DNA of 64,000 nt, from NCBI RefSeq assembly GCF_021347895.1, contig NC_067120.1:21995361-22059360 (forward strand). Reading direction: 5' to 3'. Numbering within the stretch: position 1 is the first letter of the stretch; each line of letters begins with the position of its first letter. The translations under genes and the position numbers were made by a program. The DNA is from Acanthochromis polyacanthus (Eukaryota; Chordata; Actinopteri; Pomacentridae). Shown piece by piece: positions 1 through 12,130 of this stretch. Under the pieces are notes generated by a model. That model did no database searches and had not been told where the DNA came from. It saw only the letters and a program-made list of their open reading frames with translations.

Positions 1-256
1 TTTTGGACTTGCCACAGTTGGTTCCTTCCTGTGTTTGAGGATTATCACCATTGTGAGTACGTGTCCCCTGTGTTTGCTGCTAGTGGATCCAGGATTTTAG
101 TTAAGCTGGTTCCTCCCTGTAGAGGATTTGCATTGTTTGTGAGTACTAGTTCCTTGTGATTGTTTGCTGATTTTTAGTTTAATAAACTCTATTTTTTTTT
201 TCCCCACTACTCCTGTTGGTATCTGCGCATGGGTTCTTCCACCACCATTCGTGACA
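1..256 (+). repeat. 3' part of an LTR (cut by window start)
   Basis: T-rich sequence with AATAAA near 180, followed by a CTGCGCATGGGTTCTTCCACC-like stretch and ending CGTGACA at 256. Layout and ending resemble the LTR at 60542-61791 (AATAAA, CACCTGGGTTCACC, ending TTGACA). The start is outside the window, so no target duplication can be checked. Confidence 0.45.
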
Positions 257-924
257 CCTAATGACCTATAAATAACAACTTCACATTTTCCCCTTTGTTT
301 TAGTGCAAAAAAAGTATCTTTTTACAAAACACGAACCTGAAATGTGAGTGCAATTTCAACAACATTGTGCCTCAGTTTATCGTTTGTGCATTGCAACTTA
401 CAGATCACAGTATCTGCAAAGGCACGAAACATTTAGTCTCAGGTATCTGGAACTGAACAATCTAGTATTATATTTTACGATCAAAATTTCTTGTCAAGAT
501 CTAGAAATAATTTTAAATTTTTACAGTTTTTCAAATTTACAATCTGCAGATAATGTTTTCTCTCTGCTTTTTACATTTTGTAAAGTCATCCCATGGGCTG
601 GATTGGACCCTCTGGTGGGAACTTTTTGGCTGCATGCTTGTCACCCATGATTTACACTCTGCCACACGCTGACCAACTGAATGTGACTACATGCAATTGT
701 TTCCAAGGTTGTTTCTGAACCATGAATGGCAAAGACATTGACTGTGGCTCCTACTTCTTTTAGCCTGTGTACCTCTACAACCAAGCAGTCTCTACTCAAG
801 TCCTGGATACAGGTTCCATGTTTCTGTGAGCAGTTCAGTCTAAAATTAACATTTCATTCAGACTGTATAATATTCCTGGTGCTAAACTAATCAGTATTAC
901 AGATAAAAAAAAAAAATGTTGTAT
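257..924. other. Intergenic, nothing recognised
   Basis: AT-rich, non-coding in appearance. The only reading frame of about 100 codons has no domain and ordinary composition. No repeat family was recognised. Confidence 0.4.
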
Positions 925-927
925 ACA

Positions 928-2451
928 GAGGCGTCACTAGGTTTTAAGGACAGGGGGGCTTAGCCCCCAGGAGATTCACAGGATGTGAGCAAACATTTAA
1001 TTTTACAGCTAACAAAAACTGAGAAATTGCTTTTCCACATTAAGATTTAGATTTATTCAGAGATACTTTACTGTACAGTGGCCATGACTTTTGCTCACAA
1101 TAACTCAGAGCTGCCAACTTGTGACCAGACCTCAGAGTGAGATTTGGTTTGTGCAGGACGCTGACTGGGGATCTGGGGGTCCTCCCCCAGAAAATTTTGA
1201 AAATTACTGATCCTATTTCCTGCATTCTGGTATATTTTAAGAGCATTTTGTTAAAATCTTATTATAGAGGGATAATAAAAACAACACTGAGCTAAAAGGC
1301 AAAAAAAAAAAAAAAAAAACTGCAACGGCAGGCAGTATTGAAAATGGTTCTTCATGTAAAATATGGATTAAAGTTCTGTGGCTGGATGAGCACAACACAT
1401 TTCAGTATTTTTCATAAATATCTACATAACTGAAATAACTCCAGCAACCACTTGTAACATTTGTCTTGGAGGACTCTAATGCACAACAGCTTCAATTTGA
1501 CCACATCAGCAACTAAACAATAAAAAGTGCTTAAGCAAAACATCTTTAACTTATCTATTCATTGAACAGAATTACAATCACACACTACACTCTGTCTCAC
1601 AGGAGCAGGGTGACATGAACTAAAATCAGGACTAAACCAGGTCTGACTGGATATCACAGGAGCAGGGTATCATGGACTAAACCCAGGACTAAATGAATGA
1701 ATAACTTATTAACGAGGCCCAAAAATAAATAACAAAGACTGTAAATTCAGAATAAATGGCACAACTGTAAACAGGAACAGGAAAAGAACAGGGAAAAATG
1801 AATTTTTGTGAGCCATGTTGTACTCCCTGGTGGCTTTTTTTGAAGCCTTGATGATCTCTGGGGTGGGTTCCCACTTATTGCATGGCTCCAAACCAGCGTT
1901 CTTTTAGAGCTGAAATGTAAGTTTTGACCGCAAAACAACAAAGTTAAGACGTGCACAGAGATACAGCAGCGTCTCACGCTGCCTCCTTTACAGGGACTCT
2001 CTCCTACAGAGTGAACAAGCCAGGTTTTAATTTGTCAAACAGGGAGCATTTGGTTCATTAATTACATGGGACTTTCTGCTGTTAGCTGGGGGGCTGGAGC
2101 TAACTTATTGTTACTATCAGCAGTGATGAATACTTACTCTCCTGAAAACATTTCGCATATCCATTCTTGTTCACGTCCTCCTAATGCTGGTCTCGTCCGT
2201 TCTGTGTGCTCGTTGTGCTGCACGTACCGAGAGCAGCCTAGGTTGCAGGGGAAACGTGGACTGGATTTCAGTGATGTGGGCGTGCTCCATATGAACAAGT
2301 GGAATGGACTGGATAACGACGCACCGACTCAGACTCTCTACCTTCCACTATGAAGTGAAGAGAAACTAAGATTTGGCGCCACTGGGGTGCCACTGCACCC
2401 CAGTGGCGTCATTAGGCCTAAAATAGGCCTAATGACGCCACTGGGGTGCAG
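928..2451. mobile_element. Possible non-autonomous DNA element ending in a palindrome
   Basis: The left edge carries GGCGTCACTAGG near 931, followed by a CAGGGGGGCTTAGCCCCC stem. The right edge is a perfect palindrome built on the same core, GGCGTCATTAGGCC. This looks like one fold-back or terminal-inverted-repeat element of about 1.5 kb, or two unrelated ends. No transposase is seen inside and the boundaries are approximate. Confidence 0.35.
2393..2451. repeat. Perfect 59-bp palindrome (28-bp arms, 3-nt loop)
   Basis: The 28 bases from 2393 are exactly the reverse complement of the 28 bases ending at 2451, with AAA between. The core of each arm is CAGTGGCGTCATTAGGCCTA. A third partial copy of the arm (GGCGCCACTGGGGTGC) lies just left at 2376-2391. 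Confidence 0.95.
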
Positions 2452-3102
2452 TATTCGGTGTACACACAACTTTTTGTGTCTGTGGTAAGAAAAAAAAAAA
2501 AGAGATGAACAACCCCTGCATGTGTGCACAGTGACCAGTAGATGGCAGTGCATTACCAAGCTTGCATATTAAGGTACCATACAGTAATAATACACCACAT
2601 TTGTGGCTGCAATGACTGACATCAGATTAAGGAGGCTGGAATTACCCTGGATCCTAAATTATTGATCAGGTACTAATGGATTTCTTGTCTTGATCAGTAT
2701 CATAATTTGAATTGGTGAGTGTGGTCAAGTTTATTGCGGTATATGGCTTGCAGTGTGTGATTAGAGCTGAAAAGATAGAGAACACCAAATATTAGCCAGT
2801 GCCAGCTTTTTGAATTTGAGTAATTTCTGCTTTTCTAAATTTGAAATAATTGTAAATTGAATATCTTCGTGTGCCAGACTGTTGGTCAGCAAAATAAGGC
2901 TTTATGGACAATTGTGATGGAGACTTTCTTTCATTTTATAAAGAAAATAATCTGAAGATAATTGGCAGATGCATCAATAATAAAAGAAATCATTAGTTGT
3001 TGCATCATTTACTGTAACGACAACTGCATTGAACACTAGCTTTAAGTGTTATGTAGCATTAGGGATGTAACGATATATCAATAGTCACAATAACAATGAT
3101 AT

Positions 3103-3715
3103 TCCATCCATCCATTACCTATACAACGCTTAATCCTCATCAGGCTCATGGGGCTGCTGGAGCCTATCCCAGCTGACTTAAGGTGAAGGAAGGGGACACC
3201 CTGGACAGGTCGCCAGTCTGTCACAGGGCTACATGTAGGGGGAAACAATCACACTCGCATTCACACCGATGTACAATTTAGGGTTACCAATTAACCTCAG
3301 CATGTTTTTGTTTGGGCTGCACAGTGGCTTGGTTGTACTCCGACTTCCTCCAACAGTCCAAAAACATGCTGAGGTTAATTGGTAATTCTAAATTGTGCAA
3401 GCGTGATTATTTGTATCTCTGTGTAACCCTGTGATAGACTGGTGACCTGTCCAGTCCCCTGCCTTCACCTTAAGTCAGCTGGAATGACTCCAGCTCCCTG
3501 CGACCCGAAAGAGGATTAAACACTAATGGATAGATGGATGTTTTTGGACTGGAGCGGGTAGCCGGAGTACACGGAGAAAACCCACACATGCACAGGGAGA
3601 ACAAATGCAAACTCCATGCAGAAAGATCCCACGGAGGCCGGGACGTGAACCATGGATCTTCTAGCTGCAAGGCGAAAGTACTAACCGCCAATCCACTGTG
3701 CAGGGCACAGTGAAA
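3103..3715 (-). mobile_element. SINE-like repeat with GATG tail, interrupted
   Basis: Minus-strand repeat in two parts, 3103-3310 and 3541-3715. The right part has a degraded tRNA-like head (GGTTCACGTCCC as a poor B box). The left part carries the body (CAGCTGGGATAGGCTCCAGC on the minus strand) and a GGATGGATGG tail. The continuous element is recovered across an inserted plus-strand copy. Related fragments lie at 13838-13990 and 29330-29457. Confidence 0.6.
3311..3537 (+). mobile_element. Second copy of the same SINE, nested
   Basis: Opposite-orientation copy of the 3103-3715 repeat. It starts GGGCTGCACAGTGGC and ends in a GATAGATGGATG tail. It is flanked by ATGTTTTTG on both sides (3302-3310 and 3538-3546), as expected for target-primed insertion into the older copy. 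The head region is internally shortened. Confidence 0.6.
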
Positions 3716-5627
3716 TTCAAAAAATGAAATTTTAATGCCATGTTAATAACACACATGATAATCTCAAAAATAATCTTGTGCCAGTAACTATCTGATATTG
3801 CAACAACATAAAGTACAGTTACAGGCTCTCTCCATCTCCCTCTACACATATATTTTGAGGGTAATTCATCTGCCTAGAGACAAAACACACAACAAACTAA
3901 TTTAAAGATGAACTTGACCAACAGCGTTTTTATATTTTCTCAAAATTTTCCACAGATGTCGCAATAATACTGATATTGTGAATTCATCTGGCCTTAATAA
4001 TCATGTGGTGATTAACCCACGTGCTAAATGGAGATCCTTAACCACAGTAAGCCTTCCACTGGAACGTGTGGACAGTCATGTTGTTCTCATAATGCTGCAA
4101 ACATTGCACCAACTCCAAGTACTTGTAACAAAACCGGGTGATAAGGTTCCACAGCAGCCCCATGGCCTCCCTCCAGTGGTGCAAACACAATCATATTTTA
4201 TTACTGATAGCAGAGGATTTGGGGTTTTGAGTTATTCATGCTGATATCCGCTGGTTGATATCAAACTGAGCATCGCACGGTCTCTCCGCTCCCCTCAGCT
4301 GCCGTGACTCCCCACCTAACCCTCCCTCCTCTACGAAATTAATAAAAAGAGGTTTTAACATGTCACTTCCCTTCCCTTTCACTCCCTAACAATCCCCCGT
4401 GACAAAGTGAGAGGACAGGGGTTTAATAGGAGCGGGAGATGTGGGACTTCAGCTGGGGCTTTCCATCTTCCTCAATGTGGAAATTATTTATTGCAATTCC
4501 TGCTGTGTGTGTCTGAAAGTTTAATGTCCCCATGAAAAGTGGCTTTACATGCAAATGTGAGTGTAGAGTGAGTTTTTCCCCTCTTTTGCCCCCTGTCATT
4601 TGCCTCTAAAAGCTATATGAACAAGGCACCCCCGACCGGCCTGTTCCACATGACTTCCTCTGCTTCACTATAAATAGATCCATTTACATTGCATTTCATG
4701 GCTGAGCTGTCTCTCAATATTTCAGAGGCCCACCAGTAAATTGACCATTAATCATTTATTGCTCACTTGTTCATCTCATGTAGATATTAGACAGAACACA
4801 ATCAGGCTTTCTCATCTGCATTTACGAGTTTTTCTGACCACAAAAACTGCAGTTTGTGAGAGGAAATTCAGATCTGGTTGCATTTTATTCCAGCATTGCA
4901 ATGGGAGGGTCGGAGCTGCTTCTCTTGTGCGGTGGTCACCTGAGTGCATCTGTTATGTGATTCCTCCTTCTTTTCGGACTGGTGGTCAGATGGTAGAGGC
5001 AAGGAGGAGTCGGTGAGCCGTGGCTGTCCTCCGCTTCTGATGCACGGTTACATATCAGACTGTAATATTTCTTTTTATGGAAAAGTGCAGCAATTTGCTT
5101 CTGTGGTGTTCCAACTTTCTCTCATCCTGCTTTGTCTCAGCAGCGGGTTTGAACAGACAGAATGAGAGCAGGGCGAGAGCGAGAAAGTGACAGTTTCTCT
5201 GCGGGAGAAAAAGTAAGCTCCAGACCTTGGATTTAATATGCATCGAGACATGTGGCTGAACTTTCTGATCTGTACAGCTCACAAATGTCGCTCCTGCATC
5301 GGAATACTAAATACTGGTTGACACAGTTTAGTCTGGAAAGATGCTCTGATTGATTCTGTGACAGAATATTTTAGATTGATTGAAGACTAGTAACATAAAT
5401 ACGTAAATTCCGCCACTAACCAGAACATAGGAGAGACGGTAGTGTTTCTGCTAATCTTGTCCATTAGGGGAGAAAGATTCCACAGCAGCCCTCAAATACC
5501 ATCACTTTATCAAGCTGTTAAAATAATGTGTTAGCAAACAACTGTTTATCTGCATACACAGAGCAACATGAGCATCTAACTGTTGCAGTAAAGTTTCTGG
5601 TTGTATTATGAATGCATGTTTACCTTT
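3716..5627. other. Intergenic, nothing recognised
   Basis: No coding or RNA feature found. Short open frames near 4741-5165 have no recognisable domain and are probably chance. Confidence 0.4.
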
Positions 5628-6045
5628 TACTCCACCAGGGAATATGGCAGATTTATGTGACAATCAGCATTGGTTTGTCTGTTTGTGAGCAACATTACAC
5701 AAAAATGGACAAACGGATTTGGATGAAATTTTCAGGGAAGGTCAGAAATGACACAAGGACTGTATCATTGTGAGATAGCAGCACAGTAACTATGACAACA
5801 AGGGAACACTTCATCAGCTGCCTGCTGACGATCACATGATTGCGATCCTACTACAAATCGACCACTGCGGACTTATCCGCTGGAAATCATACAAGGAACA
5901 GTTGATTAAATTCTGGGAGAATTTCTGAGTCCCATCAATTCCCGCCGCCCGCTACATATTTAGGTCAGGCAATTCGGTATCCATACATACCATACACATG
6001 CCTGTGCTCAGTGCAACGTCATTTTGTTTGTGGGTACATCTATAT
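5628..6045 (+). repeat. Interspersed repeat family R1, copy A
   Basis: Shares GGATTTGGATGAAATTTTCA, TCAGAAATGACACAAGGAC and CTGCCTGCTGACGATCACAT with three other places in the window (15060-15445, 51571-51990 on the minus strand, 58582-60275). A non-coding, high-copy fish repeat. This copy lacks the TACTCCGCC start and runs into a longer 3' segment. Confidence 0.75.
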
Positions 6046-7849
6046 TAAATGGTCACATTCTATGTTGTTGTTGTTGCGATGCAACCTCTAGGGGGTGACT
6101 GGATGTAACAAAAATAACCAGAATGTTGTTGGTTTTAGGTGAAGGGATTTATTGCTTAGTGGCAAAGGAACATAAAAGTGATAATAATGAACACAAGACT
6201 GGTGAGTGTTGCTAAATCAAAGAACAGAATAAGACCAAATGAAGGCTAACAGAGTTTCCCAAACTTATCTAAACCCAAAACAAAGCAACTAAACTCCCTA
6301 GTCAAACATAACTACACCAGCAACACCCACCACCAGTAACAAAAACTAATACAAAGAGTGCAAAAACAAACTAAACAAAAATGGTGCCTCACATTCACAC
6401 ATATTGATCACACAGGTGATGAAGACTCAAAACTTGAATGGCTTCTTCACTAAGCCCACAGTGTCTGTAGCACTTACCACAAGCGTCTACAGGCCAAAGT
6501 GGTCTGCGGTACCCACCACCCAACCACACGTATCGACAGACCAAAACTCATCAAAATACGAACAAATGATCACACACTGAGAGGCACCATGGCAGACTGA
6601 TCACAAATGCCAGCCGCCCCAACTAAGAGCATGTTTCAGGTATATAGCCTGCAGGTGTGGCAGTTGCTGTGTCTGGTTGGTCAGAGGTGAAGGGGAGCTG
6701 GAGGGTGGCCCAATCAGGAAGGTCGGGAGGCAGGGAGAACAGGGCTGCAGTGTAGGTTGTCAACTCCAGAGTCGTCAGTGGGAATGGCTGGCAGCTGAGA
6801 TGCTGGAGAGACTCAAACAGCCACAGCTGAACCCACACATGCAATCTCCCCACCAAAGGGCCCAACAGAAAACCACCCAAAACCAGACGGCACACCAATA
6901 CTGGTGGCCGTAACAGTTGTCATGATTTTTGATCATCAATAACTAATAAACAAATGTTGCATTTCTGACAATACCATATGGGGGAATAAGCAGCCTTGGT
7001 GGAGTACTGTGCCCTCTGTGTGTTTTTCTTGTTGCTTTTGTTTTGGTCCTCACCCTTTGGAGAGAAATATCCCACTCATTAGCTGCTAGAAGCTTGACTT
7101 TCCTCACTAACCTGTAATTTCGTTCACAGATTTCCTCTCTGCCCTTTGGTGCTAGAAATTTTGCTGAAGCTTCTTTGCCAAAAATCATTGTCTAAGGTTT
7201 CTACAGAGTGCCAACGGCAATGAGAGCATTTAAGTTCAAGCTAAACAGATTTAAAAACAGGCTGAAAACAGCATAGAGCTGCACAGGATAGTTAGTTGTT
7301 AATTCTCACTACGTTTATCAGTCCTCCCAAGTTTGTTGTTCGCCATGCAAACAGTTAATATTTAAAACAATATTTACTGGTGTGTTTAAGCTTCATCCAT
7401 TGATTTTTCCAAAACACACAAATATTAAACATATTTCTGTCAAAAGCTGTTTTGTCTGTGGTTTTATCAAAAGATTGAATAATTTATGTCCAACAGGCTT
7501 GTAAATTTAACATTAGCATTGACTTGGAGTCATATTTCTGACTGCCTAATATGTAAAGTCCATATTCTATTTTCTACTAAACCTTGAGCTTTAGCTTTTT
7601 TATTCACACATTTTCACATTCTCAAAAAGCTTGTTGCTGACTTTGTCAGTCTTATGTTTGGTACAAGGCAGGCAGCTTACTATACTCTCCTGTATTGTTT
7701 TTATTATTTGGATTTTTCAGATACACTGCAACCAAAGCAAAGAGATTCCAGAACTGTAAATGTTGCATGGACTTGCATGGTATGTTATTAAACTGATCAA
7801 GCATAACTTAAAACCACCTGCATGATGCTGTATAGGTTCCCATCCTGCT
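6046..7849. other. Intergenic, nothing recognised
   Basis: 6080-6920 is C/A-rich with many CCCACCACC-like stretches and may be an old repeat. The minus-strand frame at 6943-7188 is rich in Arg and Lys but has no recognised domain. No gene is supported. Confidence 0.35.
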
Positions 7850-8215
7850 GTCAGATCAGTTTTCACCCATTGGAGGACCTCGTTTGGTTTACTGTGGTGT
7901 CTGGCACCAGGATGTGAGTAATAGATCCTCTGGGTCCTATGGGTTGTGCAAAGGAGCGTCTGTAGATTGGCCCTGCTCCAAATGATTGATCAGATGGGAT
8001 CTGGGCAGTTTGGGAGCTGAAGCAACACCTTGGGCTGCTTGTTGTGTTCCTCAATTTGTTTCTGAGCAGTTTTTGCAGCATGACAGAACACGCTGCTGCC
8101 AAGAGGGGGGTGTACTTGTTCTGCACCAGTGTTTAGATGGGTGTCAAAGCATCATCCAACAGAATGCAGGACCCAAAGCATCCCAGCAGAACATTTTTTT
8201 CATGTTGTTCGCTTC
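7850..8215 (-). pseudogene. Decayed Tc1/mariner-like transposase fragment
   Basis: On the minus strand the sequence CTGCAAAAACTGCTCAGAAA and following bases align with the plus-strand fragment at 11895-12060, and its far end aligns with 44338-44400. Together the three pieces read as remains of the catalytic (DDE) part of a Tc1/mariner-type transposase (family motif CHTAK-x2-QEW-x3-HN). Many stops and shifts; non-functional. Confidence 0.6.
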
Positions 8216-10134
8216 ACCTGTCTGTGGACTTCAAGTTGAAGCTAATTGGTGCTTATTTAAATGTTTTTTTTAATCCATAATAGGCAATCATATACATATA
8301 ACATAATCATGCATTCTTCATATTTAAAAAAACAACTGATGACCCTCTCCCTCCTAAGCATTAAAATGTATTAAATCATAGAAGTACCTCAGCTTTAAAA
8401 GCATCTAATATAGGTGAATAGTGTTTGGAAAAAAAGATGTTGAGAGAGAAGTGAACATCAGCGAATCTTTGTCAGATGTACAAAACAAAGAACTCAAAAT
8501 TCCATTTTTCATTAGTCGTCTTTGTTGACAGTGTTTTCCATTCACGTTGACTTTGTTAAAAATATGCATTCAGGCGTTCACACGGATCTGTACGCGGATT
8601 ATATAAGCTCTGAAACAGAGCCACATCTCCAGAAAATCCTCCGTGGCACTGTCACATTTATATTCTCCATTTTTGCCAATTGAGTCTTGATGGAGCTGTA
8701 CATCTGCGTGACATCATGGATGCAGAGACCGGACAGGCTCGGCTGCTTGTTTCTCACTACATGAGGACGAGCACTGAATGTTAACTGTCCCAAGGCGCAC
8801 ATTTTAATGCCTAAAATCAACATTTTTCCTCTTTAATGTTGCTACTTCTGCATACTCAAGACGACATGTCTCCCTGAAGACTAACTCATTACCTTTCCCT
8901 CCCTGTCAACCACTCGAGCTTACAGCGAGCTGACAAACTCTCCTTTGGGCTGTTTAACCCTGTCAACATTCCAGCACACATTACGCTGGCTTTTGCAAAA
9001 ACAGCCATGCCGTTTTGCAGAAATCCCAACAACACTTCCTGCGTCAAAGCCTCTCACATCGCATCCTTTTTATTATAAGATGGATTTCTCGCTCTTGATT
9101 GGATGATGAAGTACTTCATTCTGTGTGTGACCACGCATCATTGCATCATGCCTTAAGATTTGCTTATTACGTAATAGTCTAAGAAAAGACCACAACAGAC
9201 CGGGAAGGCCTCGTCAAGTGTAAAAATAGAACGGCAGGCACAAAACGATCTTGTTATATTTAGCAACACCCCCTTATGCACTTCTAAGAATAGCACGAGA
9301 GATGTTTCATATTCATCCAAAGACTGAGCCTTGTACTTGCCAGGACGTTTTTATCCTTGTACTTTCTGAGTCGAGTGGACAGACGCTGCCTTCTGCGGGG
9401 TTGGTGTGTGTTTGGATGCTGGCTGCAGGCTTTTCGAGGTGTGTGTCATCCAAATTTTACACACAATTCCTTATTCCATTACTCATCACTGCCTATTTCA
9501 GCATGCAGGCATCTCACAGTTGATGAGTTTATAAGGGGGAATGAGGGAAATAAAACTGGCAGACATGGCAGTTCAGAGACCCAAGAAGCTCCCCATATCG
9601 GCTCAAGTGATATTAGACTCATGCTGAGCTTGTTCAAGTCTGCTTTATTGCTTTAGATTGTCAATGAAGACAGTCCCTGTAGTGAGAAAAACTAGGACAT
9701 GAGTCTCTGTGAGGTGCAAATTATAGTTCATTATTTTGTGTCAGTTGAGATGAAGGAGTCAGGTGCAGCTACTTAAGAAAAATATTTGTGTTATTGGAGA
9801 CTACGTTCAAACAAATCTTTGTCTTCATTTACTCCCCCAAATTGTGACTTATTGCAAGATTAAATCAGATTAGTCCAATCACAATCCTTTTGCGTACTTT
9901 TTACAGCTTGTGTTACTATTGCTTGTACTTAGGGCAGCACTGATACCATCAATCATACCATTCTTATTAAAGGAACAGTCTGACGTTTGGGAAATATACT
10001 TTGTTGCTGAGAAGTAGATGAGAAGATCAACACCCCACTCATATTGATAATGCTAGAGGTGGGAGATGATTCACGTTGCTTAGTAGAGAGTAAAGACCAG
10101 TAGCAATAGAAAACAGCTTCACTAAGGTGAAGTG
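8216..10134. other. Intergenic, nothing recognised
   Basis: No gene, RNA or repeat recognised. Open frames of 90-100 codons near 9251-9656 overlap each other in two frames and show no domain. Confidence 0.4.
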
Positions 10135-10136
10135 TA

Positions 10137-10491
10137 CACTACCGTTCAAAAGTTTGGGGTCACCCAGACAATTCCATGTTTTCCATGAAAACTCACACTT
10201 TGCTAACATAATTGCACAAGGGTTTTCTAATCATCAATTAGCCTTTCAGCACCATTAGCTAACACAATGTAGCATTAGAACACAGGAGTGATGGTTGCTG
10301 GAAATGTTCCTCTGTACCTCTATGGAGATATTCCATTAAAAATCAGCCGTTAGCAGTTCGGATAGTCATTTACTACATTAATGTCTAGACTGTACTTCTG
10401 AATAATTTAATGTTATCTTCATTAAAAAAAAATGTCTTTCTTTCTAAAATAAGGACATTTCTAAGTGACCCCAAATTTTTGAATGGTAGCA
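10137..10491 (+). mobile_element. Tc1-type MITE, copy 1
   Basis: Starts CACTACCGTTCAAAAGTTTG and ends with its near inverse, CCAAATTTTTGAATGGTAGCA, flanked by TA on both sides (10135-10136 and 10492-10493). The TA target and the inverted ends indicate a Tc1/mariner-type non-autonomous element. It has no coding content. Confidence 0.8.
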
Positions 10492-10533
10492 TAGACAAAT
10501 TAAAGTTACTCTATATTAGTTAAAGTTTACCTA

Positions 10534-10896
10534 CACTACCGTTCAAAAGTTTGGGGTCAACCGGACATTTCCATGTTTTCCATTGAAAACTCACACTTTT
10601 ATTCATGTGCTAAAATACCTGCACATGGGTTTTCTAATCATCAGTTAGCCTTTCAATATGATTAGCTAACACAACGTAGCATTAGAACACAGGAGTGATG
10701 GTTGCTGGAAATGTTCCTCTGTACTCCTATGTAGATATTCCATTAAAAATCAGTCATTTCCAGATAGAATAGTCATTTACCACATTAACAATGTCTAGAC
10801 TGTATCTCTGATTAATTTAATGTCACCTTCATTAAAAAAAAAGTTTTTCTTTCAAAAGTAAGGACATTTCTGTCCCAAATTTTTGAAAAGCAATGT
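10534..10896 (+). mobile_element. Tc1-type MITE, copy 2
   Basis: Same family and orientation as 10137-10491, only about 40 bp downstream. The start is intact after TA (10532-10533); the right end is eroded (CCCAAATTTTTGAAAAGCAA). The right boundary is approximate. Both copies contain the block CACAGGAGTGATGGTTGCTG. Confidence 0.75.
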
Positions 10897-10944
10897 AGGT
10901 GAGTTTACCTCATAAACTCCATTCCTGCATCTATATTCTTTGAC

Positions 10945-11240
10945 TTATCCAGAGTCAGCTCATGGTGACAGCAGGCGAAGCAGGGAATTCCAGGGATCTC
11001 CTTCCCTAGTCACGTTCTCCATTTCCCCTTGGGGTCCCAAAGTGCCAGATGAGATATGTGAGTCCTGGGCCTATGCCAAAGGAGGGCGCCCACCAGGCAT
11101 CCTAATCAGATTCCAGAACCACCTCAGCTGGTTTCTTTCAACACAAAGGAGCAGTGACAATACTCCGAGCTCCTCACACTATCTCTAAGCTCAACCCAGC
11201 CACCCTATGGAGGAAACTCATTTTGGCCACTTGTATCTGC
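10945..11240 (-). pseudogene. Old Rex3/RTE fragment (C-terminal end)
   Basis: Aligns on the same strand with the 3' end of the Rex3 copy at about 45760-46140: both contain GAGCTCCTCAC-CTATCTCTAAG and CAGCCACCCTA(T/C)GGAGGAA. Much more diverged, with no intact frame. A LINE remnant in reverse orientation. Confidence 0.75.
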
Positions 11241-11894
11241 GATCTCAGCTGTACCAGCTGCCTCTTCACAACACTTCAGCACACTTCACAAACTGCAAGG
11301 ATCAAACAGGGAACGCCACGAGGAACAATTCTGTGACTTGCTGTATGCCATCAAGTAACACACATAGTTACGCAGATTTCATCACCCAAATCTACTGACC
11401 TTAGCAATTGAGTTTCAGCGCAGAGCTGCTGAAGTGATGGAAAAGACTGGAGGTGCCAGAGCTAATCTAATTCTGACAAGACAGAGGTCCTGATCATCGA
11501 CCCTGAAAACATTAGTTCAGCCATGTTTCATCAAATGAAAGACACAGACGGCATTATGTGCTTTTGTACCCACAGGCCTCAGTTATTGCAGTGTCTTGTT
11601 AACACCTCCAAACTGTGCAATATTCAAAAGTCAGACTAGAAAATAAGCACTTTTCACACACTGCCTCATTTTGCCATCATTGCCCTTACTATAAATCTGA
11701 CTTAGAAATCTAATCTGAGGTCTATTATGTGTAAAAACCTTACTGTTTAAGCAGCCTAGCAGATTTCCATTTTGCCACGTTTTGACTGTTAGCATGTCCA
11801 GGTAGAGCTGTTTTGCTGTACTGGCTCAATTCTTAAATAGCAGTCAAGTCAAGGTCCAGTCGAGTAAAAAGGTTTGTTTTTAAATGTCATTACA
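11241..11894. other. Intergenic, nothing recognised
   Basis: May hold the edges of the neighbouring Rex3 remnant. No gene supported. Confidence 0.35.
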
Positions 11895-12130
11895 ATACAG
11901 TGGTCCACCGGGAGTCCTGGCTTTCATGTGGATGTTACTTTAAGATGCATCAACTACCTAAATGTCCTTACCACACTGCAAAAACTGCTCAGGAATGGCT
12001 TGAAAGCCACAACCAAGAGTCCAAGTTGCTGCCAGACAAAGTCCAAGGCCCCATTATGCAACCCAAAGAACCAAAAGAATCTGCTACCAACATCCCAGTG
12101 CAAGAAAACAAGAGGCAGGTGGTTTTACTG
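11895..12130 (+). pseudogene. Decayed Tc1/mariner-like transposase fragment
   Basis: One frame reads HTAKTAQEWLESHNQESKLL, resembling the CHTAK-x2-QEW motif around the second catalytic Asp of Tc1-like transposases. The DNA aligns with the minus strand of 7850-8215. Truncated and frameshifted. Confidence 0.6.

Noticed and set aside
4741..5165. Overlapping open frames of 91 and 73 codons
   Set aside because: Overlap in two frames with no domain; no exon signals.
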